64,000 nucleotides of DNA. Origin: Chitinophaga pinensis. Its GTDB lineage: Bacteria; Bacteroidota; Bacteroidia; UBA4408. Under the pieces are notes generated by a model. The model was given only the letters and a program-made list of their open reading frames with translations, made no database searches and was not told the origin of the DNA. Made by a program: the position numbers and the translations under genes. Location of the stretch: assembly GCA_945872355.1 (NCBI GenBank), contig CAMBZU010000003.1:22519-86518 (forward strand), given 5' to 3'. Shown one piece after another: positions 1 through 8,144 of this stretch. Positions within the stretch are counted from its first letter, which is position 1, and every line of letters starts with the position of its first letter.

Positions 1-127
1 TGTTCAAAATGATCAAATATCTTTAAAAGCTACTACCAACGAAAAAATGGGTTTTGTAGGTCGTGAAGAAGGTGTTGCAGCGCATGCAGTGGCTTTGATT
101 TGTAAAAACAATTTATTGAATAGCTAG
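1..127 (+). CDS. ispF: 2-C-methyl-D-erythritol 2,4-cyclodiphosphate synthase, C-terminal fragment
   Basis: Only the last 41 codons are inside the window, read in the frame starting at base 2 and ending with TAG at 125-127. The tail contains [18 protein letters not shown] followed by a hydrophobic AHAVALI segment. This is the conserved C-terminus of IspF (usual form KATTTEKLGFxGRxEGI), the trimeric zinc enzyme that cyclises CDP-methylerythritol phosphate in non-mevalonate isoprenoid synthesis. The zinc-binding N-terminal part lies upstream and cannot be checked. No terminator is apparent in the AT-rich spacer that follows. Confidence 0.85.
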   Translation, partial: VQNDQISLKATTNEKMGFVGREEGVAAHAVALICKNNLLNS

Positions 128-403
128 TTCAGCGATTCCTTATTTTTAGACAGACATCATACTCGTTGGATGCTTTCGCTTTTTAATAATTTAAATGATT
201 TTCTTTGTGTATTTTACCTATATTATAGTGCGTTTGAGCCATTGAAGGCCTTATTCTCTGTATTAACAATTACTCATTTAATATTTAATTTCTCTATTTC
301 TTTTTGCCATCTCTAAATAATAACACTATATTCGTGTTAACATATTTTAATAAAAGCAAAGTCGTTCATTTTATTTTCATCTTTTTAAAACATTTGTTTA
401 TGA
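128..403. other. AT-rich intergenic spacer
   Basis: This stretch separates ispF from the orphan T9SS tail. I see no coding frame of substance, no clear terminator hairpin and no repeat shared with the rest of the window. An ATG at 400 opens a frame of only 19 codons that is out of register with the following domain by one base. Confidence 0.6.
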
Positions 404-661
404 GCACAAAATCCAAAAACAGAAGGGCTTTACCATTTTTATCCCAACCCCGCTGCTGAAAATATTACTTTGGTTTCATCAGGCGAATTAATTAAAGCCA
501 TTGCATTGTTGGACTTAACCGGAAAGGAAGTTTACTCAGAAAATAATTTGAATTTAACCAAAACTGTATTTGACCTTAATAAAGCTGCTTCAGGCATTTA
601 TCATTTAAAGGTATCATCTAATTCAGGGGTTAGTAAAATATTTAAATTAGTTAAACAATGA
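404..661 (+). pseudogene. Orphan T9SS type A C-terminal sorting domain
   Basis: The open frame from 404 to the TGA at 659-661 encodes FYPNPAAENITLVSSGE, a GKEVY turn, an ASGIYHLKV strand and a KIFKLVKQ end. That is a complete type A sorting domain, the roughly 75-residue tail that directs proteins through the type IX secretion system to the cell surface. Nothing precedes it: a TGA at 401-403 closes the frame upstream, there is no signal peptide, and the first in-frame start (GTG at 470) falls inside the domain. It is best read as the remnant of a secreted protein whose front was lost. Its stop overlaps the next start by four bases (ATGA at 658-661), so the downstream gene may have been translationally coupled to the lost parent. 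A short functional peptide is unlikely. Confidence 0.6.
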
Positions 662-1491
662 GAATTCTTATTTTAATAATTATCTGTACTTGGTTTCCTA
701 AAAATTTAATTGCTAAAGACAGTTTAAATTCCATCAATAAAAAACCAAAATGTAGTTTAATCTTTGCGATTGATAATAATTATAATTACAGACATGTTAG
801 AAAACCTAATTTTCTTGATTATGGATACCCTGTTAATTATGATTACACTCAAGCTGAATTGGATTACTTAGACAGTTGTAATATTGCCTGTAACATGAAA
901 TCAATCAGTTTAAAAATTGAAAGAAGCATCTGGAAATTTATTGCTTTTCAAAGCGGATTTGTCTATGGTCGAAAAGGTTATATGGGATGCAGGGATGTAG
1001 AAGAAACAACTTTTAAAACAGGAAGTATTTACAGACTGTATTACACCCGTATTCCTTTACCAACTTTATCCATACCAGTAGGACTTTGTTTGAACAAAAC
1101 TATTTTAAATAATAAATTGATTATTTCTGTAAACTCAGGCATGGAGGTAAATTTTATTACAAAGAAATTTCAGGCAAACGACTTTAGCGTGAATATTGGC
1201 AAAATCAAGGATGAAAAAAGTGGATTTTTCGGTTTCAGTAATTTAAAAGACGTGGATGATAACCTTTATTATGAACCACATGAATTTGGAACAATTAATA
1301 GCACTCAATATTATGCCGGATTAAATATCAAATATCTGATTTTTAAAAATACTTTTATCCACTTAGGATATACCTATATATCAGAATTTAAGTTTCACAA
1401 AACTAATGACAAACTTTATAGTAGTGCTTATATTTATGAAAAAAGATCCTACATACATCGATATGGTGCAGGTATTGGATTATGCTTTTAA
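658..1491 (+). CDS. Predicted outer-membrane beta-barrel protein
   Basis: The 277-residue product begins with a signal peptide (RILILIIICTWFPKNLIAKD). It continues with alternating hydrophobic and polar strands rich in Tyr, Phe and Gly (for example FIAFQSGFVYGRKGY and FIHLGYTYISEFKF) and ends GAGIGLCF, with the C-terminal aromatic typical of outer-membrane barrels. No enzymatic motif is visible. The family resembles the PorT/OmpW-like barrels common in Bacteroidota, but I cannot name a substrate or partner. The start overlaps the stop of the orphan T9SS tail by four bases, implying coupling with the former upstream gene. Two internal cysteine pairs (Cys-Arg-Asp, Cys-Asn-Ile-Ala-Cys) could be surface-exposed. 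Confidence 0.6.
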   Translation: MRILILIIICTWFPKNLIAKDSLNSINKKPKCSLIFAIDNNYNYRHVRKPNFLDYGYPVNYDYTQAELDYLDSCNIACNMKSISLKIERSIWKFIAFQSGFVYGRKGYMGCRDVEETTFKTGSIYRLYYTRIPLPTLSIPVGLCLNKTILNNKLIISVNSGMEVNFITKKFQANDFSVNIGKIKDEKSGFFGFSNLKDVDDNLYYEPHEFGTINSTQYYAGLNIKYLIFKNTFIHLGYTYISEFKFHKTNDKLYSSAYIYEKRSYIHRYGAGIGLCF

Positions 1492-1734
1492 ATTCTTTCA
1501 CACTAGCTTAAATGTTAATGATTTAAGAGTGAGCCAAAATGCGGATAGATCCATAGGATTAACTACGATTGTTTTACCTGGTAATGATGATAACTTCAAA
1601 AAAGTACTTTCTTGTAAATTTTTATCCAAATCCCAAGTAGGCAAAGATAAAAGACATTTAAGGCATGGGTACGACAAAACAAGCTTTTTTCCTATTGGGA
1701 TGAATTTGCCTGAGTTGCCAGCTGACAACCCCAC
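1492..1734. other. Intergenic DNA upstream of the RAYT element
   Basis: About 240 bases lie between the barrel gene and the first RAYT-associated palindrome. Open frames of 78 and 110 codons exist on opposite strands. Neither has a recognisable domain, a signal peptide or a plausible start context, and I treat both as chance frames. No repeat shared with the rest of the window was found in it. Confidence 0.45.
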
Positions 1735-1985
1735 CTGAGCGTAGTTTCCGAACTACGCTCTTAATATTTGAAATGCTAAAATGAATTCAATACTTAAATA
1801 ATTTTTACTACTTTCACAATGTGGCAGATGCGTATCAAATAAAAAATCAAAAAGGATTGCACTTCTTAACGCTACAAGTAGTAGGTTGGGCAGCTATTTT
1901 TACTAGACAATCCTATAGAGATATTATTATTGATAATTTTGTGTATTGCAGATAAAGTAAAGGTTTAAAAGTGTATTCGTATGTC
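1735..1985 (+). repeat. 251-bp direct repeat, copy A (RAYT 5' end)
   Basis: This block recurs at 2462-2712 with an offset of 727 bases. I could find only two substitutions, in CACAATGTGG versus CACATTGTGG and in GATAATTTT versus GATAGTTTT. It contains the REP-like palindrome, the presumed leader and the first part of the RAYT reading frame. Copy A runs on into the rest of the transposase gene. Copy B stops abruptly after the codons for Val-Tyr-Ser-Tyr-Val. Confidence 0.92.
1737..1760. repeat. REP-like palindrome 1
   Basis: A perfect 10-bp stem (GAGCGTAGTT paired with AACTACGCTC) encloses a TCCG loop. The same stem sequence recurs at 2380-2400 and 2464-2487, bracketing the RAYT gene. Such palindromes are the known targets of RAYT transposases, so the set probably forms a single REP/RAYT unit. 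Confidence 0.85.
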
Positions 1986-2363
1986 TTCATGTCAAATCAT
2001 ATTCATTGTATTGTAAGTGCAAACAATAACTTATCGGATGTTGTTAGAGATTTCAAAAAATTCACATCGAAGGAAATTTTGAAATTAGTAAACGAAAATA
2101 CGCAGGAAAGTAGAAAAGAATGGTTGCTCATGATTTTTAAATATCACGCAAAATTCAACAAACGGGTTGAAAAGTTTCAATTTTGGACGCACGAAAATTA
2201 CGCAGTTGAATTAACATCAATTGAAATGATTGAAAGTAGGGTAAATTATATTCATCAAAATCCAGTTAGAGCTGGCTATGTGGCGCAAGAACATGAATAT
2301 ATTTATTCAAGTGCTAAAAACTTTGCAGGACTTATAAATTTAATGGAGATAGATGAGCTTTAG
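1821..2363 (+). pseudogene. REP-associated tyrosine transposase (RAYT, Y1_Tnp family), interrupted by an in-frame stop
   Basis: Reading from GTG at 1821 gives VADAYQIKNQKGLHFLTLQV, the normal RAYT N-terminus, for 44 codons. It then meets TAA at 1953-1955, and the same frame continues without a shift to the stop at 2361-2363. The downstream part holds the HUH metal-binding motif (SNHIHCIV) and the catalytic tyrosine region (VNYIHQNPVRAGYV). The full frame is about 180 codons, normal for the IS200-like REP transposases that cut single-stranded REP hairpins. The nonsense codon makes a full-length product unlikely. A truncated start at GTG 1971 would keep the HUH and Tyr motifs but lose the first beta strands. 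It is flanked by REP-like palindromes at 1737-1760 and 2380-2400. Confidence 0.85.
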
Positions 2364-2379
2364 TGGAAAATATAAAAGC

Positions 2380-2400
2380 AGCGTAGTTGAAAACTACGCT
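2380..2400. repeat. REP-like palindrome 2
   Basis: AGCGTAGTT pairs with AACTACGCT around a GAA loop, just 16 bases after the RAYT stop codon. The stem matches those at 1737 and 2464, while the loop differs (GAA rather than TCCG). It marks the right side of the RAYT unit. Confidence 0.8.
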
Positions 2401-2461
2401 GAGAGGAGTGTAAATAAATACGAATGGACATGGGCAGATAGAAAGAGTAGTGAACCCCCAT

Positions 2462-2712
2462 CTGAGCGTAGTTTCCGAACTACGCTCTTAATATTTGAAA
2501 TGCTAAAATGAATTCAATACTTAAATAATTTTTACTACTTTCACATTGTGGCAGATGCGTATCAAATAAAAAATCAAAAAGGATTGCACTTCTTAACGCT
2601 ACAAGTAGTAGGTTGGGCAGCTATTTTTACTAGACAATCCTATAGAGATATTATTATTGATAGTTTTGTGTATTGCAGATAAAGTAAAGGTTTAAAAGTG
2701 TATTCGTATGTC
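2462..2712 (+). repeat. 251-bp direct repeat, copy B, with REP-like palindrome 3 and a truncated RAYT 5' end
   Basis: This is a near-perfect duplicate of 1735-1985. It includes the hairpin (2464-2487), the GTG start of the transposase and the same internal TAA. Similarity ends sharply at 2712, where the sequence switches to unrelated GC-richer DNA. Because the nonsense codon is in both copies, the stop arose before the duplication or was copied by gene conversion. The copy cannot encode a transposase. Confidence 0.9.
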
Positions 2713-3096
2713 GCAGTAGGCGATAAGATGAAGCCAAGCCATGTGCGCTGGGCTTAGTGCCGGCAATAGCTTACTTTTAAATAGTTACCTGCTGAATGAC
2801 AAGTTGGGTTTATCACGCGCAGGATGCGCGCGCTAGTTTTTTATGTTACTTTATTAACGACATAAAGTTACACTTGTGACAAAATTATACATGAAGGTTT
2901 AAGCTTAAATTTTTGCGCGAGGGATTGAGCCTTTGTTTGAGCTCTTATTGGCAATTCCAACACCTTGGAGTTGCCAAAAAAGCGAGTGGCGAAAGCCCGG
3001 CCGCTTTTCATTTTTTTTGAACTTAGCTTATAAATGAACTGAATTTGAATAAAAAAATTAGAAAGGGGACGCGCCCAAAGAAAGATGATTAAATAT
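2713..3096. other. Structured, GC-richer intergenic region
   Basis: There is no gene-like frame. Several hairpins are visible: GCGC-rich pairing around 2814-2831; GGCAAnTCC pairing with GGAnTTGCC at about 2950-2975; and AAAAGCG...CGCTTTT at about 2979-3007, followed by a T-run that resembles an intrinsic terminator on the plus strand. Two short motifs recur elsewhere: CACGCGCAGGATGC (2814-2827) is found inverted at 60414-60427, and GCGAGGGATTG (2917-2927) recurs at 37844-37854. This could be a decayed mobile element or a small structured RNA; I cannot decide which. Confidence 0.45.
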
Positions 3097-3564
3097 TTAC
3101 TCTCCTGTCCACATTAAGAGTTTGTTGTTGTTCTCGAACTTTGAGATATCGTTGGTGGTTAATATCATGACCAAATCGATGATGGGTAAAATAAAAAAAC
3201 CACCTCCAAAAGTAAATAAATAAACTGCTGGTATGTATGGCGCTGTGCCTAAATAAATCCTGTGTACGCCAAGCATGCCAAGGGTTAAAGTTAAAATAGC
3301 TGCAGTAACTTTTTTATTTTCAACGGTAGCTTTTTGAAGCAGTGTAATTAACTTAACTTTATTTATTTTAGGCGCTTGGGATACTTCTGGTGTGCTTTCG
3401 TTGCTAACAACAGAATCAATAACGACATTTTCAAATGTGTGAGGTAATACACAATTAGTGGCATTTAACCTACTTTGAATTGAAACAAAAAGAAAAAAAA
3501 TGGGGATAAAAAATTTACTGAGCAAAGGCATTGGTATTTGAAAAAGCGACATTGATTTTAACAC
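3097..3564 (-). CDS. TM2 domain-containing membrane protein
   Basis: The 155-residue product has an N-terminal hydrophobic segment that could be a signal peptide (PLLSKFFIPIFFLFVSIQS). A polar linker of about 60 residues follows, then a TM2 domain: KKVTAAILTLTLGMLGVHRIYLG, a turn, and a second helix through FFILPIIDLVMIL. TM2 is a two-helix membrane module of unknown biochemical role; the G-x-H-R-x-Y-x-G turn between the helices is conserved here. Internal Met5 and Met12 are equally plausible starts, and Met12 would place the signal peptide right at the N-terminus. The gene lies 24 bases downstream of sodA on the same strand and may be read through from it. Confidence 0.75.
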   Translation of the reverse strand: MLKSMSLFQIPMPLLSKFFIPIFFLFVSIQSRLNATNCVLPHTFENVVIDSVVSNESTPEVSQAPKINKVKLITLLQKATVENKKVTAAILTLTLGMLGVHRIYLGTAPYIPAVYLFTFGGGFFILPIIDLVMILTTNDISKFENNNKLLMWTGE

Positions 3565-3588
3565 ATAATCAATGACGCCTTAAGAAAA

Positions 3589-4194
3589 TTATTTTGCAGC
3601 CTTAAAGTTAGCAGCAACTTGGTTCCAGTTTATTACATTCCAAAATGCGGTAATGTAATCTGGTCTGCGGTTTTGATAGTTTAGATAATAGGCATGCTCC
3701 CAAACATCTAAAGCCATAATTGGGGTTCCTTTTACTTCAGCAATATCCATTAGTGGATTGTCTTGATTAGGTGTAGAAGTAACCATTAATTTGCCATTGT
3801 GAACAATAAGCCATGCCCAACCTGAACCAAATCTGGTGGTAGCAGCTTTGTTGAATTCTTCTTTTAGTTTATCTAATGAACCAAAAGCTGCATTAATTGC
3901 ATCACTTAATTCACCGGTTGGAACACCACCACCGTTAGGGCCCATAATAGTCCAAAATAAAGAGTGATTGTAATGTCCACCTCCATTATTTCTTACCGGC
4001 ATAGGATATTTAGAAATGTTTGCACAAATTTCTTCAACGCTAAGCTTATCGGCATCTGTACCTGCAATGGCTGCATTTACATTGTTTACATAAGCTTGAT
4101 GATGTTTAGTATGATGAATTTCCATCGTTTTTGCATCAATGTTTGGTTCAAGTGCGCTGTAAGCGTAACTTAGTTTTGGTAATTCAAAAGCCAT
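3589..4194 (-). CDS. sodA: Superoxide dismutase, Mn/Fe family, Mn-type signature
   Basis: The 201-residue protein dismutates superoxide to oxygen and hydrogen peroxide in the cytoplasm. The four metal ligands are visible: His27 ([11 protein letters not shown]), His77 ([11 protein letters not shown]), Asp163 and His167 ([11 protein letters not shown]). The residues that separate Mn from Fe enzymes point to manganese: a Gly-Gly-Gly run before the second ligand, and Gln144 in TPNQDNPLM where Fe enzymes usually have Ala-Gly. Cambialistic activity cannot be excluded. There is no signal peptide. A TATCTTTG box (complement of 4242-4249) sits about 50 bases upstream and fits the Bacteroidota -7 consensus, though I see no good -33 element. 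Confidence 0.95.
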   Translation of the reverse strand: MAFELPKLSYAYSALEPNIDAKTMEIHHTKHHQAYVNNVNAAIAGTDADKLSVEEICANISKYPMPVRNNGGGHYNHSLFWTIMGPNGGGVPTGELSDAINAAFGSLDKLKEEFNKAATTRFGSGWAWLIVHNGKLMVTSTPNQDNPLMDIAEVKGTPIMALDVWEHAYYLNYQNRRPDYITAFWNVINWNQVAANFKAAK

Positions 4195-4290
4195 GATATT
4201 TATATTTTAAAGATGAGTAAATTATTTTTTTTATTCGATTTCAAAGATAGTACAATTAGTAAAAACTAAATTTTAATTGTGTTATTTAGA

Positions 4291-5532
4291 TTATTTTCTT
4301 GTAAGCAATGCCATGTAAAAACCATCAGCATCAAAGTGGGTTGGCGTATATCTTTTTTCTCCTTCCATAATCCATTGCTCACCATGTTTTTCCATAAACC
4401 ATTTAATTTGCTCTTCGCCCTCTATGGGTAAAATACTGCATGTAGCATAAACCATTTTACCTCCTGGTTTAACGGTTGGTGCAAACCTTTCCATGATTTC
4501 TTTTTGTTGTTCAATGAGGTTATTAATTTCATGCGGTTGCAATTTCCATTTGGCATCAGGGTTTCTTCTTAAAACCCCTAGGCCAGAGCAAGGCAAATCT
4601 AAAAGCAGTCTATCAGCAGTATTTGCTAGTCTTTTAGCAGTTTTGGTGCTTTCAATTTCTTTAGCTTCTATAATAGATACGCCAGCTCTGCGTGCCCTTT
4701 TCTTCAATTCTTCCAATTTAAAAGCTTTGTTATCAAGTGCAATTAACCGGCCTTTGTTTTGCATCAGCGCTGCCAAGTGCAAACTTTTACCACCTGTACC
4801 AGCGCAAGCATCAATTACACGCATACCTGGTTTAACTTGTAAAAATTCGGCTACCATTTGTGAAGCGCCATCTTGCACTTCAAAAAAACCTTCTTTAAAT
4901 TCGGGCAAACGAAACACATTTCTTCTATAAACCAACTCCACTGCACTTGGGCTCCAAGGCAAAATATTATTTTCTATTTGATGTTCGGTAAGTATTTCCT
5001 GTAACTTATTTACAGTGGTTTTAATGCTATTGGCCCTTAAAACCATTTTAGGTTCTTGATTGAGTGCAATAGCAATTTTATCCCATGCTGCACCTAGTTG
5101 TTGCTTACATAAATCATCCATCCAATCGGGATAAGATTCTCTTATTTTAGTAACTTTTTCATATTTTCTTAGTCTTTGCTCAATGGTATCTGTATTAACT
5201 TCCTTAAAAGCAGGTAACATGGGAAGTTCTTTATCTCTAAATACGAACCATGCTGCATAAATTCTATAAAAATGACTGTCGGTAAAGTTTTTATCAGCAT
5301 CTGCAGCAGTTGCAATTAATCGCCAATAGCGAATCATGTCGCTGCAGGTTTCATAAATGTAGGTTCTATTTCTAAAATTCCATTTTTTATTGGCACGCAT
5401 TACTTTCTCTAACGCCTTGTCTAAGTTAGTCCCTTCCTTAATCACATCCCGAATCACCATCAAAATATTTTTGGTGAGTATTTTGTGGTCAAGTACAATC
5501 TTTTTTTTAGCCCCCTTAAAATCTTTGTTCAT
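4291..5532 (-). CDS. RsmB/NOP-family RNA (cytosine-5) methyltransferase
   Basis: Starting at the ATG at 5530-5532 the product is 413 residues. It has an N-terminal helical region resembling the NusB-like/RsmB substrate domain, followed by a Rossmann methyltransferase. The SAM loop DACAGTGGKS lies at about 241-250. The two cysteines of the m5C mechanism are present: PCSGLG (Cys315, release) and ATCS (Cys365, nucleophile). It probably modifies rRNA or tRNA; the exact base cannot be read from sequence. The frame is open upstream to 5730, but those 66 codons look non-coding. A canonical promoter (TTTG-N21-TACATTTG, complement of 5555-5587) lies inside that extension, which supports the shorter start. 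Confidence 0.9.
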   Translation of the reverse strand: MNKDFKGAKKKIVLDHKILTKNILMVIRDVIKEGTNLDKALEKVMRANKKWNFRNRTYIYETCSDMIRYWRLIATAADADKNFTDSHFYRIYAAWFVFRDKELPMLPAFKEVNTDTIEQRLRKYEKVTKIRESYPDWMDDLCKQQLGAAWDKIAIALNQEPKMVLRANSIKTTVNKLQEILTEHQIENNILPWSPSAVELVYRRNVFRLPEFKEGFFEVQDGASQMVAEFLQVKPGMRVIDACAGTGGKSLHLAALMQNKGRLIALDNKAFKLEELKKRARRAGVSIIEAKEIESTKTAKRLANTADRLLLDLPCSGLGVLRRNPDAKWKLQPHEINNLIEQQKEIMERFAPTVKPGGKMVYATCSILPIEGEEQIKWFMEKHGEQWIMEGEKRYTPTHFDADGFYMALLTRK

Positions 5533-5554
5533 CTTTTGTGTAAAAATTATGCTG

Positions 5555-5587
5555 CAAATGTAATTAATAGATTCAAGCATTAACAAA
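5555..5587 (-). promoter_or_regulatory. Bacteroidota-type promoter for the RsmB-like gene
   Basis: On the minus strand TTTG (complement of 5584-5587) is followed after 21 bases by TACATTTG (complement of 5555-5562). This fits the -33/-7 consensus of the Bacteroidota housekeeping sigma factor. It places the transcript start about 15 bases upstream of the ATG at 5532, implying a short leader. Confidence 0.7.
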
Positions 5588-5795
5588 GTGATATTTTTCA
5601 ATTTAAAATTCATTTCTTTGTTAAACAATAATGAGGGCAAGTGTAAACAAGTTGTTTTCTTTTTAATAAACTTGATAGGCATGAATTCTTGTTTGACAAC
5701 TTTCAAAGGAATGACTATTGTTACTGGCATTGGCCTGCGCTTTAGGGTGGGAAGAAATACATTTATAAAAAAGTCACTATAAAAATAAAATAGAT

Positions 5796-6509
5796 ATGAA
5801 AACCATTTTTACCGTTTTATTCGCGTTATTTTGCATTAATTTAAAAGCTCAAGAAAATAAGATTGGAGCCAGCATTAATGTTAAAGGAATTTCTAGTATA
5901 AAGGTGCAACCAGATGAAGGTATTTTAAACCTAAATGCTTCATTTATTGGCTTAGATGTAAATCAAGCCATGCTTGGTTTAGATAAAAAAACAAAAGAAA
6001 TAACACAGCAAATTATAGCTGCTGGTTTGAGTGAAAAAGATCTAAAAACAATTAATTTTCAAATAAACAAAAACATTGTTTACCGCAGAGGTTCAGCCAA
6101 AGACAGTGGTTATTTTGCCAGCCAAAGTTTACAAGTTAAGTTTGTTTACAGCAAAGAAAAAGTAGCAAAAATTTTAAATGTTTTTTCAGAGAGCAAAGCA
6201 GGTTACAATATGAATTTTGACTTTATTTTGTCAGATACTTTGAAGAAGAAAACTGAAGCTACTTTGATGAAACTTTCAATAAAAGATGCAAAAATGAAGG
6301 CCAATTTATTGACAGCTGAGGCTGGTGTAAAAATAAAAAGAATTAAAGTTATTGAATATGGTGTAGTTTCAGCTAATAGAACTTATTCCATGTTGCCCAC
6401 CAGAAGTATGAGCGCTGATGTAACAGGAGGAGAAGCCATGCAAGGTTTTACCCCAAATGATATTGAAATGAGTGATGAGGTGCTCATTGTATGGGAATTA
6501 GAACAATAA
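5796..6509 (+). CDS. SIMPL domain (DUF541) periplasmic protein
   Basis: The 237-residue product starts with a clear signal peptide (KTIFTVLFALFCINLKAQ). The SIMPL/DUF541 fold follows: SINVKGISSIKVQPDEGILNLNASF near the N-terminus and LTAEAGVKIKRIKVIEYG near residue 175, as in BP26/OMP28-like proteins and E. coli YggE. These assemble into periplasmic rings; YggE lowers oxidative stress, but the biochemical role is unsettled. The C-terminus carries a Met-rich stretch (SMLPTRSMSADVTGGEAM) before the last strands. The gene stands alone between the divergent methyltransferase and the carboxylase gene. Confidence 0.85.
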   Translation: MKTIFTVLFALFCINLKAQENKIGASINVKGISSIKVQPDEGILNLNASFIGLDVNQAMLGLDKKTKEITQQIIAAGLSEKDLKTINFQINKNIVYRRGSAKDSGYFASQSLQVKFVYSKEKVAKILNVFSESKAGYNMNFDFILSDTLKKKTEATLMKLSIKDAKMKANLLTAEAGVKIKRIKVIEYGVVSANRTYSMLPTRSMSADVTGGEAMQGFTPNDIEMSDEVLIVWELEQ

Positions 6510-6582
6510 GTTTTTATTTTCAAATAGCTTCATTTTAATTTTCCTAAAATTAATATAAGTTTGTAGATTATTTAATAAGCAT

Positions 6583-8124
6583 ATGACAAAAGCAACTGAT
6601 TTACTTCAGCAAAAAATAAAAGAGGCTCAATTAGGTGGTGGTGAAGCAAGAATTGCATCACAACATAAAAAAGGGAAACTTACAGCGCGAGAAAGATTAC
6701 ATTTTTTAATGGATGAAGGTTCATTTCAAGAGATTGGCATGATGGTAACGCACCGTTCAAATGAATTTGGATTAGAGCGTGAAAAATATTTAGGAGATGG
6801 CGTAGTAACAGGTTTTGGCACTATCAATGGCCGTTTGGTTTATGTTTTTTCGCAAGATTTTACTGTATTTGGTGGTTCATTAAGTGAAACACATGCCGAA
6901 AAAATATGTAGAATTATGGATTTGGCTGTTCAAAATGGCGCACCGTTAATTGGTTTAAATGATAGTGGCGGCGCCCGAATACAAGAGGGTGTGGTTTCTC
7001 TTGGCGGTTATGCTGATATTTTTTACAGAAACACGAGAGCATCTGGAGTTATTCCTCAATTATCGGCTATTATGGGTCCATGCGCAGGCGGTGCTGTTTA
7101 TTCGCCAGCCATTACCGATTTTATAATGATGGTTGAAAATACTTCTTATATGTTTGTAACAGGCCCCAATGTGGTTAAGACAGTTACTCATGAAGAGGTT
7201 AGCAGCGAAGAGTTAGGAGGAGCATCAACACATAGCACCAAATCGGGTGTAACACATTTTTCATGTGCTAATGAAATAGAGTGTATCAATAATATTAAAG
7301 CCTTATTGAGTTACATGCCTCAAAACTGTGAAGAGGAAACTCCAATAGTTGCATATGAAGCAGGCAATGAAAAGCGTCCGAAGTTAAATGATTTGATTCC
7401 TGAAAATGCAAATCAGCCCTATGATATGCGTGAAGTAATTTTAGAAGTAATTGATGCAGATTCTTTTTTAGAGGTGCATAAAAACTTTGCTGAAAATATT
7501 GTTGTAGGATTTGCACGCTTAGGGGGTAAAAGTATTGGTATAGTTGCAAATCAACCTGCCTTTTTAGCGGGTGTTTTAGATATAAAATCATCTAATAAAG
7601 CAGCTAGGTTTGTGCGATTTTGTGATTCATTTAATATTCCTTTATTAGTTTTTGAAGATGTACCGGGTTTTTTACCAGGCACCGATCAAGAGTGGAATGG
7701 CATTATAACTAATGGCGCAAAATTATTATATGCTTTCTGTGAAGCCACAGTGCCAAGGATTACGGTGATAACAAGGAAGGCTTATGGTGGAGCTTACGAT
7801 GTAATGAATAGCAAGCATATTGGAGCTGATATGAATTATGCTTGGCCAACTGCAGAAATTGCTGTAATGGGAGCAAAAGGAGCAGCAGAAATTATTTTTA
7901 AATCAGAAATATCCTCAGCTAAAGATCCTGCAGCAAAGTTAAAGGAAAAAGAAAGTGAGTATATTGAACATTTTGCAAACCCTTATCGTGCGGCCGAAAG
8001 GGGATATGTTGATGAAGTAATTATACCAGAAGATACCCGAGAAAAATTAATTACAGCATTTAAAATGTTGAAGAACAAAGTTTATAATATGCCTCGTAAG
8101 AAACATGGAAATATTCCACTTTAA
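6583..8124 (+). CDS. pccB: Acyl-CoA carboxylase carboxyltransferase beta subunit (propionyl-CoA carboxylase type)
   Basis: The 513-residue length and the [21 protein letters not shown] start match the PccB/MmdA family, which transfers carboxyl from biotin to propionyl-CoA (or another acyl-CoA) to form methylmalonyl-CoA. The acyl-CoA oxyanion region [21 protein letters not shown] and the biotin-side [15 protein letters not shown] and [12 protein letters not shown] segments are intact. No alpha (biotin carboxylase) or biotin-carrier gene is adjacent, so the partners are encoded elsewhere. A TAAGTTTG box at 6556-6563 fits the -7 consensus. Substrate choice among propionyl-, acetyl- and methylcrotonyl-CoA is inferred from overall resemblance only. 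Confidence 0.9.
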   Translation: MTKATDLLQQKIKEAQLGGGEARIASQHKKGKLTARERLHFLMDEGSFQEIGMMVTHRSNEFGLEREKYLGDGVVTGFGTINGRLVYVFSQDFTVFGGSLSETHAEKICRIMDLAVQNGAPLIGLNDSGGARIQEGVVSLGGYADIFYRNTRASGVIPQLSAIMGPCAGGAVYSPAITDFIMMVENTSYMFVTGPNVVKTVTHEEVSSEELGGASTHSTKSGVTHFSCANEIECINNIKALLSYMPQNCEEETPIVAYEAGNEKRPKLNDLIPENANQPYDMREVILEVIDADSFLEVHKNFAENIVVGFARLGGKSIGIVANQPAFLAGVLDIKSSNKAARFVRFCDSFNIPLLVFEDVPGFLPGTDQEWNGIITNGAKLLYAFCEATVPRITVITRKAYGGAYDVMNSKHIGADMNYAWPTAEIAVMGAKGAAEIIFKSEISSAKDPAAKLKEKESEYIEHFANPYRAAERGYVDEVIIPEDTREKLITAFKMLKNKVYNMPRKKHGNIPL

Positions 8125-8144
8125 ATTTACTTAGAAAAAGATCC

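Noticed and set aside
400..470. Programmed frameshift joining ATG 400 to the T9SS tail
   Set aside because: The short frame from 400 has no signal peptide, no slippery sequence is apparent, and the joined product would still lack a cargo domain.
1406..1738. Overlapping open frames of 110 codons (plus) and 78 codons (minus, 1498-1734)
   Set aside because: They overlap each other or the barrel gene, lack any recognisable domain or start context, and border the RAYT repeat. Treated as chance frames.
1735..2712. CRISPR-like or recombinase-site reading of the palindromes and direct repeats
   Set aside because: There are only three hairpins at uneven spacing with a transposase between them, and no regular spacers or cas genes anywhere in the window.
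5533..5730. N-terminal extension of the RsmB-like methyltransferase
   Set aside because: The 66 extra residues are not family-like, and a canonical promoter lies within them.
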